A stretch of DNA of 64,000 nucleotides from Streptococcus halotolerans (lineage in GTDB: Bacteria; Bacillota; Bacilli; Lactobacillales; Streptococcaceae), in contig NZ_CP014835.1 of NCBI RefSeq assembly GCF_001598035.1, positions 682,001 through 746,000 on the forward strand. Direction: 5' to 3'. Below, one piece after another: positions 38,101 to 46,404 of the stretch; position 1 is the first letter of the stretch, and every line of letters begins with the position of its first letter. The position numbers and the translations under genes are program-made. Under the pieces are notes generated by a model. It searched no databases. It was not told where the DNA came from and saw nothing but the letters and a program-made list of their open reading frames with translations.

Positions 38101-41100
38101 CATGGGTTAAGACACCATTCTCATTTACTTGACCAACCGGGTACTCGGCGCTTTGTTTTACAATTTCGTAAACTTTACCGTCATCCCCAACAATGGCTTT
38201 TGGACGATGGTCATCAGCAGTATTATATGGTGTTCCGTCTGGTTGATTCTTCTCGTCAAATGCAATGTCTCTAATTGTTTTACCATTAACATCTACGTAT
38301 TCAACTGCAACTGAACCAACTTTAGTTTCTTCAGGCGGAGTTGGAACTTCCTCCTTCACTTCTCTGTAGACGTAAGTGATTGACTTAGTCTTACCAGCTT
38401 CGACTTGACCATTTACAGCATCTGTAGTTGTCAAACGTCCGTTTTCATCTACTTTACCTACAGTATAATCGCCTACTGGAACAAGTTCGTATTTTTTATC
38501 ACCATTAGTGATGGTTTGTGGACGAAGGTCTGTTGTTGTCACATTATAATCACTACCAGGTTTAGCATCTTTAACTGCTTCTACAGTTGTTTTGATTTCT
38601 GTACCGTTCTCGTCAACGTACTTAACTTCAACAGCGCCTGCTTTTTCGTAGACGTAAGTAACAACTTTTTCACGTTCTTCAACTTCACCTTTTTCAGGAT
38701 CTGAACCATCTTTAACAGCTTTTTCAGTGATATAGTAAGTTGAACCGTCGTTACCTTTGACTTTCTCGTCTCTGTTATCGGTTGTTTCATACTTAGTACC
38801 AACAGGCTCATTATCAGTATCTTTTACAGGATCCTTGATTTGGTTACCTTCAGTATCTTCGTATTTAACCGTGACAGACCCTTTTTTCACTTCTTCAGGC
38901 GGAGTTGGAACAGGCACTTCTTGCTCATAGACATAGATGACATGTGTTGTACCAGGAACGATGCTACCTGTTTGTTTACCGACGACGTTTGTCTCATTGG
39001 TTGGTACGACGGTTGTGGTACCAACAATGTTTGAATTAGCCACTTCTTTGAAGTGGTATAGTACACCATCTTTAACGATTGTTTGTGGTTTTTCTTCGCC
39101 AGTTTCTTTAGTTTCTGTGGCGTCGTAAGCTGTATCAAGGTCGCCTTCAGTGATGTCTTTCACGACTTCTTTGATAACTTGACCCTTGGTGTTCACGTAG
39201 TGAATCAGAACAGAACCAACTGGCTTGTAGACATAAACGATGTTTTTAGTTCCGTCGGTAACCTTACCAGATTCTTCAGTCGTTACATTTTCACTAGCAA
39301 CGATTTTATCACCAACTTTTCCAGTTTTTGATACTTCAACTTTTTTATAAGTTACTCCATCTTTTTCAATGGTTTCTGGTTTTTCAGAAGCTGTAACAGT
39401 GTAGTCTGTATTGACTGGCTTGTCGTCAGTATTATGGTGATTTGGTAGAAGTTCGTTTCCGTTGGTATCTACGTAATGAAGAACAACATCACCTGTTTTT
39501 TGAGTTGGTACTTCACGGTAGACGTAAGTTACTTCCTTCGTCGTACCTGGCTCCACTTTACCTGTTGTTTCATCAGATGAAGTTAAATGGCCATTATCAT
39601 CTACCTCACCGACTTCGTACTCACCGGCAGTAACGAGTTCATAAGTTTTACCATCTTTTCCTTTAATAAGGTCTAACTTACGATCTACGTCCGTGTTGTA
39701 AGGTGTACCTGCATCTGCATTCTTTTCGTCTTCAATAGGATCTTTAATGGTATTACCGTTAACGTCAACATATTTAACGACAACATCACCTGTAATAGCT
39801 ACAGGTTCATACTCATATTTAACAGTTTGATCTTCTTTTTTAACTATTCCAGTTTCTTGATCAGAACCTGCCTTCATACCTACGTAGCGGTAGACAGTGC
39901 CGTCAGCTGCTCTGATAACCTCTGGGCGTCCAGATTTTGCATCATACTCATGGTAAAGCGCTTGGTCTTTCTCAATAGTATCTTTACCAGCTGTTGTTTG
40001 AAGGGATGGTACAAATTTGAAATTTTCGATTGTACCGATGGTGCCTGATAGGATAGTGTCAGTACCTTTAATGTAATATTCACGATAAACATTACCAGTA
40101 CCTACAGTACCACGGATACTTGCAGCATCTCCCCATGTTGCTGTATTAGCAGGGGCTTTAACCGTTGGAATAAGGCCACCGACAGATGAACCGTTTAAAA
40201 TCTTTCCGACCTTACCTTGACGGCTATGGAAGAAGAGGTCACCATTGGCATCAACTGCGAGACCTCCTGTAGTTGCACCATTTTCTCGTTGCGCTGCTTC
40301 ATTGTCACCATGCTTGATTTCTGAAACATCAGTGTAGATTGGGATAGTTTCTGACAAGGTACCATTATGTTTAGCATATTTATCATTTTTACCAGCTGCT
40401 GCATCAAAATCGGCTTGTTTGATAGAATAAGTATAATAATTTGAAGTATTAAACTGGTTCATGATCATCTTCATATTACCTTCAGTGTCAAAGGCAATAT
40501 CGTTACCAACTACATAACTTTCTTGACCATCCACTTTTCCAGTGTTGACAAAGTAAGACTCTTTTTTATCAAATTTACCTGACTTCACTAATCCAGTATC
40601 AAAATACCCAGCATGAGCTACTTTACCTGTTGCGGGGTCAAATGACCACATACGGAAATAGAGATCAAATTCACCAGCGTCACGTTTTTTCAAGTAATCA
40701 GCTTGATCACGTGGTGCAACCTGAGAGAAGGACGGGTCATCTCTCAGAGTAAGAGTACCGAAATAATACTTACCGTCTTTAGGATTTACTGCCCCCGCTG
40801 TCCAGGCGTTGGTTTTCATAAGACCAATGCCTTCTGGCCATTCACTAGCATTACTTGCGATACTCCATTTCTGCGTTTGCATATCGTAGCGATAAATGGC
40901 ATTGATAGTTGTTCTATCGTTAACATTAATGTCAGAGGAGAATCCTAGAGCATAAGCGTAACGACCATCGTTAGAAAGACCTAGAGCGTTGATTGATTTA
41001 TAGGTATAATCAAAACCTTGCTCTTTAGCCAATTGTTCGAGGTTTTCGTAAAGAGTACCGCCTTTTTCGAAATCATCCTTAGATACTGCTACAATATTTC

Positions 41101-42037
41101 CAGTATTAGTATCTACCTCATAGATGGTTGTTACTTTATCTGTAGAAGTATTACCATTGACGGTACCAGATTTTTGAACGTAAAAAATTCCAGGTTTATT
41201 GCTAAAGCGTCCAAGTTTTTCCCATCCATCTTTGTCTAAAACTTCTTCAGCTGTTGGTGCTACCAAGGCTGCAGGTTGTGGCTGTGTGATAGCACGGAAA
41301 CCGGTCATAGGTGTGGCAGATTGGCCTTGTTCAGGGAAGGCTTCCGCACGTTTTTGTGCTTTTTTAGCTTCTTTTGCCAACAACTCTAAAACGGCTAAGT
41401 CAGTCGTTTCTTTCAAGCGTGCCACGTAGCTCGCTTTGACAGCGTCTGAAAGTAGATCGTAGCTTGAGATAGCAGCTTCTGTTTTCACCTTTAGGGCTTC
41501 AAGTTCTGCGGCTAGTGTTTGGCTATCCTTGTCTGCTGGTGCTGCTTCAGTAGCAGATGGAGCAGACGTTGGTTCAGTTGTTGGCGCAGAACTTGGTGCT
41601 ACAGGTGCTGCTGGTGTGACAACTTCTGGACTAGCTGGGGCAGCTGGGGCTGCAGGCTCTGCAGTTGCTACAGGTGCCTTTGCTTCTTCAGCAGTAGCTG
41701 TATCTGCTAAAGCAGCTTCTTCTTCAGTAGTAGCTTCTTCAGTTGTAGCAGTATCAGTAGCCGTAGTGTCTGCAGTGGCTTCAGTATCACTTTGCTCTGC
41801 TGTTTGGGCATCAGGTGCCGCTACTTCTGTTTCAGTCGCGTCTGCTTCTGATTGGCCCACAGGGTCTTTCTCTGGTGTCGGTGCGCTGACAGCAGAAGTT
41901 GTTTGTTCATCCTTAGTTAGCGTGTTAGCAGACGCATCTGGTCCTGCCAAACCTAAAAGGACAGTCCCTAAAAGGACGGACGCAGCTCCAAACGAATACT
42001 TACGAATAGAGAAGCGCTGTTTTTGTTTAAAAAACAT
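32156..42037 (-). CDS. Giant LPxTG-anchored MucBP-repeat surface protein (3293 aa)
   Basis: A cell-wall-anchored adhesin-like protein, likely binding mucin or other host glycans. In order: YSIRK-type signal peptide (FSIRKYSFGAASVLLG, about 9-38); Ala/Thr/Glu-rich region (about 39-170); helical segment (about 170-235); a large non-repeated N-terminal domain (about 240-740) with propeller-like strands; about 13 MucBP-type repeats (about 745-2000) recognised by YVDxNG...TYVY; then four further MucBP units inside 290-299-residue repeats separated by long Pro/Asp-rich spacers (DPNDPT, PYVP); four 15-residue repeats (PNTPEDPEKPDTPDV type); LPNTG near 3257, hydrophobic segment and KKRKRDSED tail. 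RBS AGGAGG lies 5 nt before the ATG. The host ligand is not known from sequence. Confidence 0.93.
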   Translation of the reverse strand: MFFKQKQRFSIRKYSFGAASVLLGTVLLGLAGPDASANTLTKDEQTTSAVSAPTPEKDPVGQSEADATETEVAAPDAQTAEQSDTEATADTTATDTATTEEATTEEEAALADTATAEEAKAPVATAEPAAPAAPASPEVVTPAAPVAPSSAPTTEPTSAPSATEAAPADKDSQTLAAELEALKVKTEAAISSYDLLSDAVKASYVARLKETTDLAVLELLAKEAKKAQKRAEAFPEQGQSATPMTGFRAITQPQPAALVAPTAEEVLDKDGWEKLGRFSNKPGIFYVQKSGTVNGNTSTDKVTTIYEVDTNTGNIVAVSKDDFEKGGTLYENLEQLAKEQGFDYTYKSINALGLSNDGRYAYALGFSSDINVNDRTTINAIYRYDMQTQKWSIASNASEWPEGIGLMKTNAWTAGAVNPKDGKYYFGTLTLRDDPSFSQVAPRDQADYLKKRDAGEFDLYFRMWSFDPATGKVAHAGYFDTGLVKSGKFDKKESYFVNTGKVDGQESYVVGNDIAFDTEGNMKMIMNQFNTSNYYTYSIKQADFDAAAGKNDKYAKHNGTLSETIPIYTDVSEIKHGDNEAAQRENGATTGGLAVDANGDLFFHSRQGKVGKILNGSSVGGLIPTVKAPANTATWGDAASIRGTVGTGNVYREYYIKGTDTILSGTIGTIENFKFVPSLQTTAGKDTIEKDQALYHEYDAKSGRPEVIRAADGTVYRYVGMKAGSDQETGIVKKEDQTVKYEYEPVAITGDVVVKYVDVNGNTIKDPIEDEKNADAGTPYNTDVDRKLDLIKGKDGKTYELVTAGEYEVGEVDDNGHLTSSDETTGKVEPGTTKEVTYVYREVPTQKTGDVVLHYVDTNGNELLPNHHNTDDKPVNTDYTVTASEKPETIEKDGVTYKKVEVSKTGKVGDKIVASENVTTEESGKVTDGTKNIVYVYKPVGSVLIHYVNTKGQVIKEVVKDITEGDLDTAYDATETKETGEEKPQTIVKDGVLYHFKEVANSNIVGTTTVVPTNETNVVGKQTGSIVPGTTHVIYVYEQEVPVPTPPEEVKKGSVTVKYEDTEGNQIKDPVKDTDNEPVGTKYETTDNRDEKVKGNDGSTYYITEKAVKDGSDPEKGEVEEREKVVTYVYEKAGAVEVKYVDENGTEIKTTVEAVKDAKPGSDYNVTTTDLRPQTITNGDKKYELVPVGDYTVGKVDENGRLTTTDAVNGQVEAGKTKSITYVYREVKEEVPTPPEETKVGSVAVEYVDVNGKTIRDIAFDEKNQPDGTPYNTADDHRPKAIVGDDGKVYEIVKQSAEYPVGQVNENGVLTHAAEGQGFGTDSEEGTVTGGETKRVTYVYKLKEEPQTPPEEVKKGSVTVKYEDTEGNQIKEPVKDTDNEPVGTRYETTDNKHDKVKGGDGSTYYITEKAVKDGSDEEKGLVEEREKVVTYVYEKAGAVEVKYVDENGTEIKTTVEAVKDAKPGSDYNVTTTDLRPQTITNGDKKYELVPLGDYTVGKVDEDGRLTTTDAVNGQVEAGKTKSITYVYREVKEEVPTPPEEVKKGSVTVKYEDTEGNQIKDPVKDTDNEPVGTKYETTDNKHDKVKGDDGSTYYITEKAVKDGSDPEKGEVEEGDKVVTYVYEKAGAVEVKYVDETGKEIKATVEAVKDAKPGSDYDTTTTTLRPSKITGTDGKVYELVSADDYTVGTVDENGRLTTTDAVNGQVEAGKTKSITYVYKLREEVPTPPEAPKTGSVVVHYVNTDGEVIQSAYKDTVDAPVDSPYNAAEGDLEKPKEIRFGGKTYQFKEVTNSGVVNNKVIVPKSDTDFIGPEADKVLAGTTHVVYVYEEVKEETPTPPEAPKYGSVIVHYKDEEGNTIAEDKVDTQDSKEGTPYDTTDNRQEKITTPDGKTYERTPKVEGEEKGTVTEGTTEVTYVYKEVKGDVEVHYIDTDGNVLQDPRIDTPESSTGTPYNTGENDTEKPQTITKDGVKYELVPHLTQGNETGKVVEGTTKVTYVYKKVEEPTTPEVPEEKPGKYIPYVPQDPSNPKDPNDPLTPPTNPNGDPVDPVDYDDTPEDPSNNPPLPHVPGYQPKDPNDPTGKTPLKPVDPNDPTKGYIPPTITDPNDPTKNTPVPYTPVGSVVVRYKDTDGNVIKEQVTDTETADVDTPYDTTDYKPKEITYKGDKYVLVPSKTEGQESGKVVKGETVVTYVYQKVGNWIPEIPGVPGKDRPEVPYPFDPENPDSPVDPTKPNDPDKPGQPPVIPHVPGYIPNDPDGNPLKPVDPEDPTKGYVPPVPENPGEDTHIPYVPAPKDPENPDTPDVPETPDTEEPGSYIPYVPKDPKNPDPNDPDSSIEIPRVPYDDTPEDPSNNPPLPHVPGYEPKDPNDPTGKTPLKPVDPNDPTKGYIPPTITDPNDPTKNTPVPYTPVGSVVVRYKDTDGNVIKEQVTDTETADVDTPYDTTDYKPKEITYKGDKYVLVPSKTEGEESGKVVKGETVVTYVYQKVGNWIPEIPGVPGKDRPEVPYPFDPENPDSPVDPTKPNDPDKPGQPPVIPHVPGYIPNDPDGNPLKPVDPEDPTKGYVPPVPENPGEDTHIPYVPAPKDPENPDTPDVPETPDTEEPGSYIPYVPKDPKNPDPNDPDSSIEIPRVPYDDTPEDPSNNPPLPHVPGYEPKDPNDPTGKTPLKPVDPNDPTKGYIPPSITDPNDPTKNTPVPYTPVGSVVVRYKDTDGNVIKEQVTDTETADVDTPYDTTDYKPKEITYKGDKYVLVPSKTEGEETGKVVKGETVVTYVYQKVGNWIPEIPGVPNEERPEIPYPFDPENPNEPVNPNDPSTPPIPHVPGYTPNDPDGNPLKPVDPNDPTKGYIPPVPSNPGEDTHIPYVPNTPEDPEKPDTPDVPNTPEDPEKPETPDVPETPDTEEPGSYIPYVPKDPKNPDPNDPDSSIEIPRVPYDDTPEDPSNNPPLPHVPGYEPKDPNDPTGKTPLKPVDPNDPTKGYIPPTITDPNDPTKNTPVPYTPVGSVVVRYKDTDGNVIKEQVTDTETADVDTPYDTTDNKPKEITYKGDKYVLVPSKTEGEETGKVVKGETVVTYVYQKVGNWIPEIPGVPNEERPEIPYPFDPENPNEPVNPNDPSTPPIPHVPGYTPNDPDGNPLKPVDPNDPTKGYIPPVPSNPGEDTHIPYVPNTPEDPEKPETPDVPNTPEDPEKPDTPDVPNTPEDPEKPDTPDVPNTPEDPEKPGTPDMPDTPDTPKTPESPESPVTPTASTRRNDSDKYMAKGVENLPNTGETSNYLAAAYGSMAIGLAALLASKKRKRDSED
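32396..32575 (-). repeat. 45-bp tandem repeats encoding PNTPEDPEKPxTPDV
   Basis: Four near-identical 45-bp units in frame at the C-terminal wall-spanning end of the surface protein gene. Being multiples of three and almost identical, they can expand or shrink by slippage without breaking the frame. Confidence 0.85.
32580..36020 (-). repeat. Four long tandem repeats (870-897 bp) in the surface protein gene
   Basis: The anchor CTTTTTGGTAGACGTAAGT recurs at 32824, 33721, 34591 and 35461, giving periods of 897, 870 and 870 bp. Each unit encodes one MucBP domain plus a Pro/Asp-rich spacer. Identity between units is very high, including third codon positions, which means recent duplication or ongoing gene conversion. 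The 27-bp difference is a codon-multiple insertion in the spacer. Confidence 0.88.
36830..38930 (-). repeat. Alternating MucBP repeat pairs
   Basis: Two repeat types alternate three times: type A (GSVTVKYEDTEGNQIK) and type B (GAVEVKYVDENGTEIK or VDETGKEIK), interrupted once by a divergent unit (GSVAVEYVDVNGKTIR). The A and B copies are nearly identical to one another, so the A-B pair was duplicated as a block. Confidence 0.8.
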
Positions 42038-42417
42038 AATAACCTCCTGGTCTCTTCTTAAAAAATTTTATGACCTCTAATTAACGTCTAAAAGTCAACT
42101 CTATACTATACTTATTAGGGTTAAAAATCAAGTATTATAACCACTTGTTTTAAGAGTTTTATGATAAATTGTAACAAATTCTTTTTTAAATATTATTTTT
42201 TAATCTCAGTCATTTAAAAGTTTTATTTTTTATTATTTTATTGTAATCAGGAAATAATGAAACTGATATTTTAAGAAACTAATCTGTCATGAAATACCCT
42301 CTTTTTTGCCATCTATTTTTGAATTGTCAGTTATTTGATACCACCCTGTAAAGGGATGGCTAATGTTATACCTACCACTCAACTACAAGGCTATTTTAAA
42401 CACTTTGAGAGCCTGTT

Positions 42418-42436
42418 TTATGCCAAAATGGCATAA
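42418..42436. promoter_or_regulatory. Perfect 7-bp palindrome TTATGCC-aaaat-GGCATAA
   Basis: A dyad of operator size, about 380 bp upstream of the surface protein start and 200 bp downstream of alsD. It is extended by CTGTT/AACAG with a 2-nt bulge and lacks a T tract. The cognate regulator is unknown. Confidence 0.35.
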
Positions 42437-42450
42437 CAGTCACTAATAAG

Positions 42451-42480
42451 AAAAGAAGCTGGACAATAATCTCCAGCTTC
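42451..42480 (-). terminator. Terminator of alsS-alsD
   Basis: GAAGCTGG / CCAGCTTC with a 10-nt loop followed on the minus strand by TTTTC; about 155 nt after the alsD stop. Confidence 0.65.
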
Positions 42481-42636
42481 TATATATATCGCTAATTAAT
42501 TTCAAATGCCACGATTGGCTAACCTCTCCTTTTTCCTACTTTCCTACCAAACGTCTCTTAGGCAGTTTAAAGGGATGACGGTAAGACATTGACATCACAG
42601 GATTAGCATTACCGATAATAGCTAGTCACCTTTCCC

Positions 42637-43356
42637 TTATTCTGCTGCTGTAATATCTGATCTCATTTGGTCCAAATTAAAGTCAGACTTGAGGTATTTT
42701 TCATCTGAAACTGGAAAACGTTGGTCCAGTTGGTCTATATCTCCAATTTCGATGCGACCATTTGTCATGACATAATCCATGATATGCCCACCAAAACTAT
42801 GGTCATCTGATAGAAAATGCAAGTGATAACCTGCTACACCGATACCATGAAAAAGATCTGGCGTCCAGATACCAACAATTGTTCCACTGACATTTTCTGC
42901 CGTGTGTTCGGGTTGATTTGCCGCCACTGTTACGAATGATTCGCCTGTTTTAGCAGTTGGAATCATGCGCACATGCATTTTTTGGAAATTTCCATGCATT
43001 TTAAAGGATTTAAAAAGATTTTTCCCCTCAAAATAAGTCTCTATTTTAGCCTGTAAATCGTTATCTGAAATCACTTGATTTTGTGTAAAGGAGTGAGACG
43101 CTCTGTGCGGGACAACTGCTGCATAGGGCACCTTCATCTCAGAAGAAACCTCTAAAACTTCAAGCCGACCATCTGTCGATTTGGCCTGATAGGCCTTACC
43201 GTCTAGAACAATCAACTCACCATCAATTTGATCAAGTGTTCCAATCCCAATATCTCCATGTTCTAGCAGCTCACCGATAGTCATGGTGCCATCATAAAGC
43301 CCTGTCATCAAAGCACCCAAGGTGCCATATTGAAAGAGTTTGGTTATTTGTTTCAT
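42637..43356 (-). CDS. alsD: Alpha-acetolactate decarboxylase
   Basis: Converts acetolactate to acetoin, disposing of pyruvate and limiting acidification. 239 residues, full length. The zinc ligands are in GYHLHFLSDDHSFGGH (about 195-210), and the substrate Glu/Arg region is near FQKMHVRM. RBS AAGGAG 8 nt before the ATG. It lies 10 nt after the alsS stop, so the two enzymes form an acetoin operon. Confidence 0.95.
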   Translation of the reverse strand: MKQITKLFQYGTLGALMTGLYDGTMTIGELLEHGDIGIGTLDQIDGELIVLDGKAYQAKSTDGRLEVLEVSSEMKVPYAAVVPHRASHSFTQNQVISDNDLQAKIETYFEGKNLFKSFKMHGNFQKMHVRMIPTAKTGESFVTVAANQPEHTAENVSGTIVGIWTPDLFHGIGVAGYHLHFLSDDHSFGGHIMDYVMTNGRIEIGDIDQLDQRFPVSDEKYLKSDFNLDQMRSDITAAE

Positions 43357-43366
43357 AGGTCACTCC

Positions 43367-45046
43367 TTAATAGAATTCGTCAGGAAGAATGGTTTCACCA
43401 AGCTTGATATTATCTTTGTAGTCCACTGGCACATCAATCAAGACAGGGCCATTAGCTGCTTCAGCAAGTGCTTTTTCCAAAATAGTAGAAAACTCTTCCT
43501 TGCTAGTTGCACGGTAACCTTTTGCGCCAAAGCTTTCAGCGTATCTGACATAGTCAACTGGACCGAATGCGACGCCTGAAGAACGGCCGTATTTCATTTC
43601 TTCTTGGAATTCCACCATGTTATACTTGCCGTCATTCCAGATGATATGAACGATTGGCAATTTAAGACGAACGGCTGTTTCTAACTCTTGTCCTGAGAAA
43701 AGGAAGCCCCCATCACCAGATACAGAAACAACTTTCGTATTGGGACGAATTAAAGCTGCAGAGATTGCCCAAGGAAGTGCTACACCAAGCGTCTGCATAC
43801 CATTTGAGAACAGAAGGTGACGTGCTTCGTATGACTTGAAGTAACGTGCCATCCAAATGTAGTGACTACCAACATCAACCGTAACGGTCATATCATCAGT
43901 CACCTGGTCTTGCAAGCGATCAATCAAGTCTAGTGGGTGCAAGCGACCTTCTTGGGTTTGGCTACGGTCAAATTTAACATCTTTATTGGTTATATCACGC
44001 AGACATGCCAAGTATTCACGAGAGCCTTCTGGTAATTGGTAACCTTTAATGGCAGGCAAGAGCAAATCAAGTGTGCCAGCAATATCACCGATCAATTCAC
44101 GCTCAGGTTGGAAGTAAGTATCGATTTCCGCTTGATCCACATCGATAACCACGATCCGTGCTGAAATTTCAGCATTCCAGTTACGTGCTTCGTATTCGAT
44201 AGGGTCATAACCAATGGCAATAACAAGGTCAGATTTTTTAAGTAACATGTCACCAGGCTGGTTACGGAAAAGACCGACCCGTCCGAAGAATGTTTCATCT
44301 TCAAGCTCGCGTGAGACAATTCCCGCACCTTGGAAAGTTTCCACAACTGGAAGATTAGTCGACTCTAACAGACGGCGGATGCTGGCTGTGACTTTAGCTG
44401 AAGAGGCACCGTTACCTAGTAGCAATACTGGTAATACAGCGTTTTTGATCGCTTGGGCTAAATAGTTAATATCTTCAACGGATGCCGACCCTAATTTGGG
44501 TTCTGTTAATGGTTTAATAGCCTTAACAGAAACCTTGCTATCGGTAACGTCTTGAGGGATTGAGATGAAACTAGCTCCTGGTTTACCTTCTTTGGCTAAA
44601 CGATAAGCATTGGCAATGGTTTCAGAAAGCGTATCTGGATCATGCACTTCTGCTGAATACTTGGTAATAGGGTCAAGCATGGCTACATTATTCATTGATT
44701 GGTGAGCACGTTTGAGAAGATCAGCACGCTTAACCTGACCACCGAGGGCTAAAACGGCATCTCCTTCATCAGTCGCTGTGACAAGTCCTGTTGCTAAGTT
44801 AGAGACACCTGGTCCACTTGTTACTAAGACAACTCCTGGTTCACCAGTAATACGGCCAACCGCCTGTGCCATAAAAGCAGCGTTTTGCTCGTGACGAGCC
44901 ACGATTAATTCTGGTCCTTTATCTTCAAGAGTGTCAAAAACACGGTCGATTTTAGCTCCGGGAATTCCAAACACATAATCAACTTTATGGTTAATCAAAC
45001 TATCTACTACTAAATCAGCACCAAAAGCTTGTTTTTCTTCAGTCAT
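43367..45046 (-). CDS. alsS: Catabolic acetolactate synthase
   Basis: A ThDP enzyme of 559 residues that joins two pyruvates into acetolactate. It has the N-terminal catalytic Glu region [15 protein letters not shown], a central domain, and the ThDP motif [23 protein letters not shown] (GDG near 450). No ilvN-like regulatory subunit is nearby and alsD follows, so this is the catabolic AlsS rather than biosynthetic IlvB. ATG at 45046 has GGAG 8 nt upstream; the longer frame (start 45163) crosses the promoter and is rejected. Confidence 0.93.
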   Translation of the reverse strand: MTEEKQAFGADLVVDSLINHKVDYVFGIPGAKIDRVFDTLEDKGPELIVARHEQNAAFMAQAVGRITGEPGVVLVTSGPGVSNLATGLVTATDEGDAVLALGGQVKRADLLKRAHQSMNNVAMLDPITKYSAEVHDPDTLSETIANAYRLAKEGKPGASFISIPQDVTDSKVSVKAIKPLTEPKLGSASVEDINYLAQAIKNAVLPVLLLGNGASSAKVTASIRRLLESTNLPVVETFQGAGIVSRELEDETFFGRVGLFRNQPGDMLLKKSDLVIAIGYDPIEYEARNWNAEISARIVVIDVDQAEIDTYFQPERELIGDIAGTLDLLLPAIKGYQLPEGSREYLACLRDITNKDVKFDRSQTQEGRLHPLDLIDRLQDQVTDDMTVTVDVGSHYIWMARYFKSYEARHLLFSNGMQTLGVALPWAISAALIRPNTKVVSVSGDGGFLFSGQELETAVRLKLPIVHIIWNDGKYNMVEFQEEMKYGRSSGVAFGPVDYVRYAESFGAKGYRATSKEEFSTILEKALAEAANGPVLIDVPVDYKDNIKLGETILPDEFY

Positions 45047-45077
45047 GACTTTTTCTCCAATCTTTTTTATCGATTTT

Positions 45078-45086
45078 ATTATAGCA
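45078..45086 (-). promoter_or_regulatory. alsS-alsD promoter (extended -10)
   Basis: Minus strand TGCTATAAT, about 32 nt before the alsS ATG. Upstream lie two direct repeats TTTGTGAAAT (45100-45109 and 45115-45124), spaced 15 bp, over the -35 zone. Confidence 0.65.
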
Positions 45087-45168
45087 CTTTTTAGAAAAGT
45101 TTGTGAAATTTTCATTTGTGAAATCATTATTTTAATTACAAAAAAGAATTTGAGTACTCTCAAATCCT

Positions 45169-46404
45169 TTAAAAGTCTAATTCTTCCAAGAAGTTTTGCA
45201 TGTTTAAATCATCTGGCACCAAGGTTAAGTAAGCTTTGGCTGTTGCCTCTGCCTGTTTAACTTGACCGAATTCTCTTAAGATATAAGCATAATCGTGAAG
45301 AAACTCTGGATTTTGGTTGAGGTCTTTTGCGATGTCTTGGTAAATTGTAAAAGCCTCCTCCTCTTGATCTAGTGCCTGATAAGCTTTGGCAATATTCCAT
45401 TTGGTCAAAAGGTTATCAACATCTTCTTCTGCCAAGCTTACAACCTCCTCATAACGCTCTTCTTCTATGTAGAGATTGGTTAAACGTAGTGTGACTTCTT
45501 CCATATCTTCTGCCATTTCTTTAGCTGATAAGAGATAGGATTCAGACAATTTAGTTTCGTGATTCTCATAGGCTAATTGTGAAGCAAGTAACAATAGCTG
45601 ACTGTCATATTCATTTTTGGACAAGCCCTGTTGGCTTAATGTCAAGGCTTCTTTTATCCTGTGTTCCTCGTGAAGGGACTGCGCATAGTAGTACTCATAC
45701 CCAGCAAAATCAGGATTCATGGTATCCAATTGCTTAAAGTAAAGGTTAGCTCTCTGATATTCTTCCTGTTCAAATAGCAGTATCGCCAATTCGAAGACAG
45801 TCCTGTCATCATACTCAATAGCAACTGCTTTTTCTAAAAACTCAATAGCAGCTTCAAATTTTCCCATATCCGCATAGGCTCGCCCGATACGCTCATAGGT
45901 AGAAATACCTGTTTCCTCTAAAATGTCGCGGTTATCAAGAGCGGCATAGTTAGCGATGGCTTCTTTAAACTCACCCACTTCCAGTTGCATCTCAGCTAGT
46001 CCGAAACGAATTAGAGGCTGGTCTGATAAGGAAAGGGCTTGTTCTAGCTTGTCTCTTGCCACATCTGCTAGACCTTCCATTTGATAAAGGTCTGCCATGA
46101 TAATCAAAGCATTGACGTAGTCTTCAGATGCTGAATCAATAGCATCTAAATAGAGAAAGGCTGCTTCAATATCCCCATCTTCCGCAACAATTTGGGCCAA
46201 ATTAAGATTAACCTCTGGATATCGCTCGCGTAACTGATCATAAATTCGTTTCGCTTGTGGGAGAAAGCCAATACTCTCTAAATAAGCCCCCAAGTCAAGC
46301 AAGATTTGCTCATCATCTTCTTTTAGCGCACGCTCAAAATACTTATCTGCATGTTGTAGGTCCTGACTTTGAATGGACGCCACCATTTTTTCACTATTCC
46401 ACAT
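45169..46404 (-). CDS. Tetratricopeptide repeat protein
   Basis: 411 residues, almost entirely helical hairpins with TPR spacing (for example [25 protein letters not shown] and [16 protein letters not shown]), very acidic, no signal peptide. TPR superhelices mediate protein-protein contacts; the partner is unknown. ATG at 46404 (MWNSEKM) is preferred because GGAG lies 10 nt upstream, while the alternative ATG at 46413 overlaps that RBS. It overlaps the end of the AI-2E family gene by 11 nt and is co-transcribed with it. Confidence 0.85.
   Translation of the reverse strand: MWNSEKMVASIQSQDLQHADKYFERALKEDDEQILLDLGAYLESIGFLPQAKRIYDQLRERYPEVNLNLAQIVAEDGDIEAAFLYLDAIDSASEDYVNALIIMADLYQMEGLADVARDKLEQALSLSDQPLIRFGLAEMQLEVGEFKEAIANYAALDNRDILEETGISTYERIGRAYADMGKFEAAIEFLEKAVAIEYDDRTVFELAILLFEQEEYQRANLYFKQLDTMNPDFAGYEYYYAQSLHEEHRIKEALTLSQQGLSKNEYDSQLLLLASQLAYENHETKLSESYLLSAKEMAEDMEEVTLRLTNLYIEEERYEEVVSLAEEDVDNLLTKWNIAKAYQALDQEEEAFTIYQDIAKDLNQNPEFLHDYAYILREFGQVKQAEATAKAYLTLVPDDLNMQNFLEELDF

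Larger units (their letters stand above)
42038..42636. other. 599-bp AT-rich region upstream of the surface protein gene
   Basis: No gene. It holds the surface-protein promoter area (a TATAGT/TATAGA pair near 42105 with TTGATT upstream on the minus strand), long A/T tracts, a perfect palindrome at 42418-42436 and the alsD terminator. The AT-rich tract is compatible with a heavily regulated surface-protein promoter. Confidence 0.5.

Noticed and set aside
41529..42080. Ala/Ser-rich ORF opposite the start of the surface protein gene
   Set aside because: It mirrors the Ala/Thr-rich segment of the real gene, crosses its promoter and has no translation signals.
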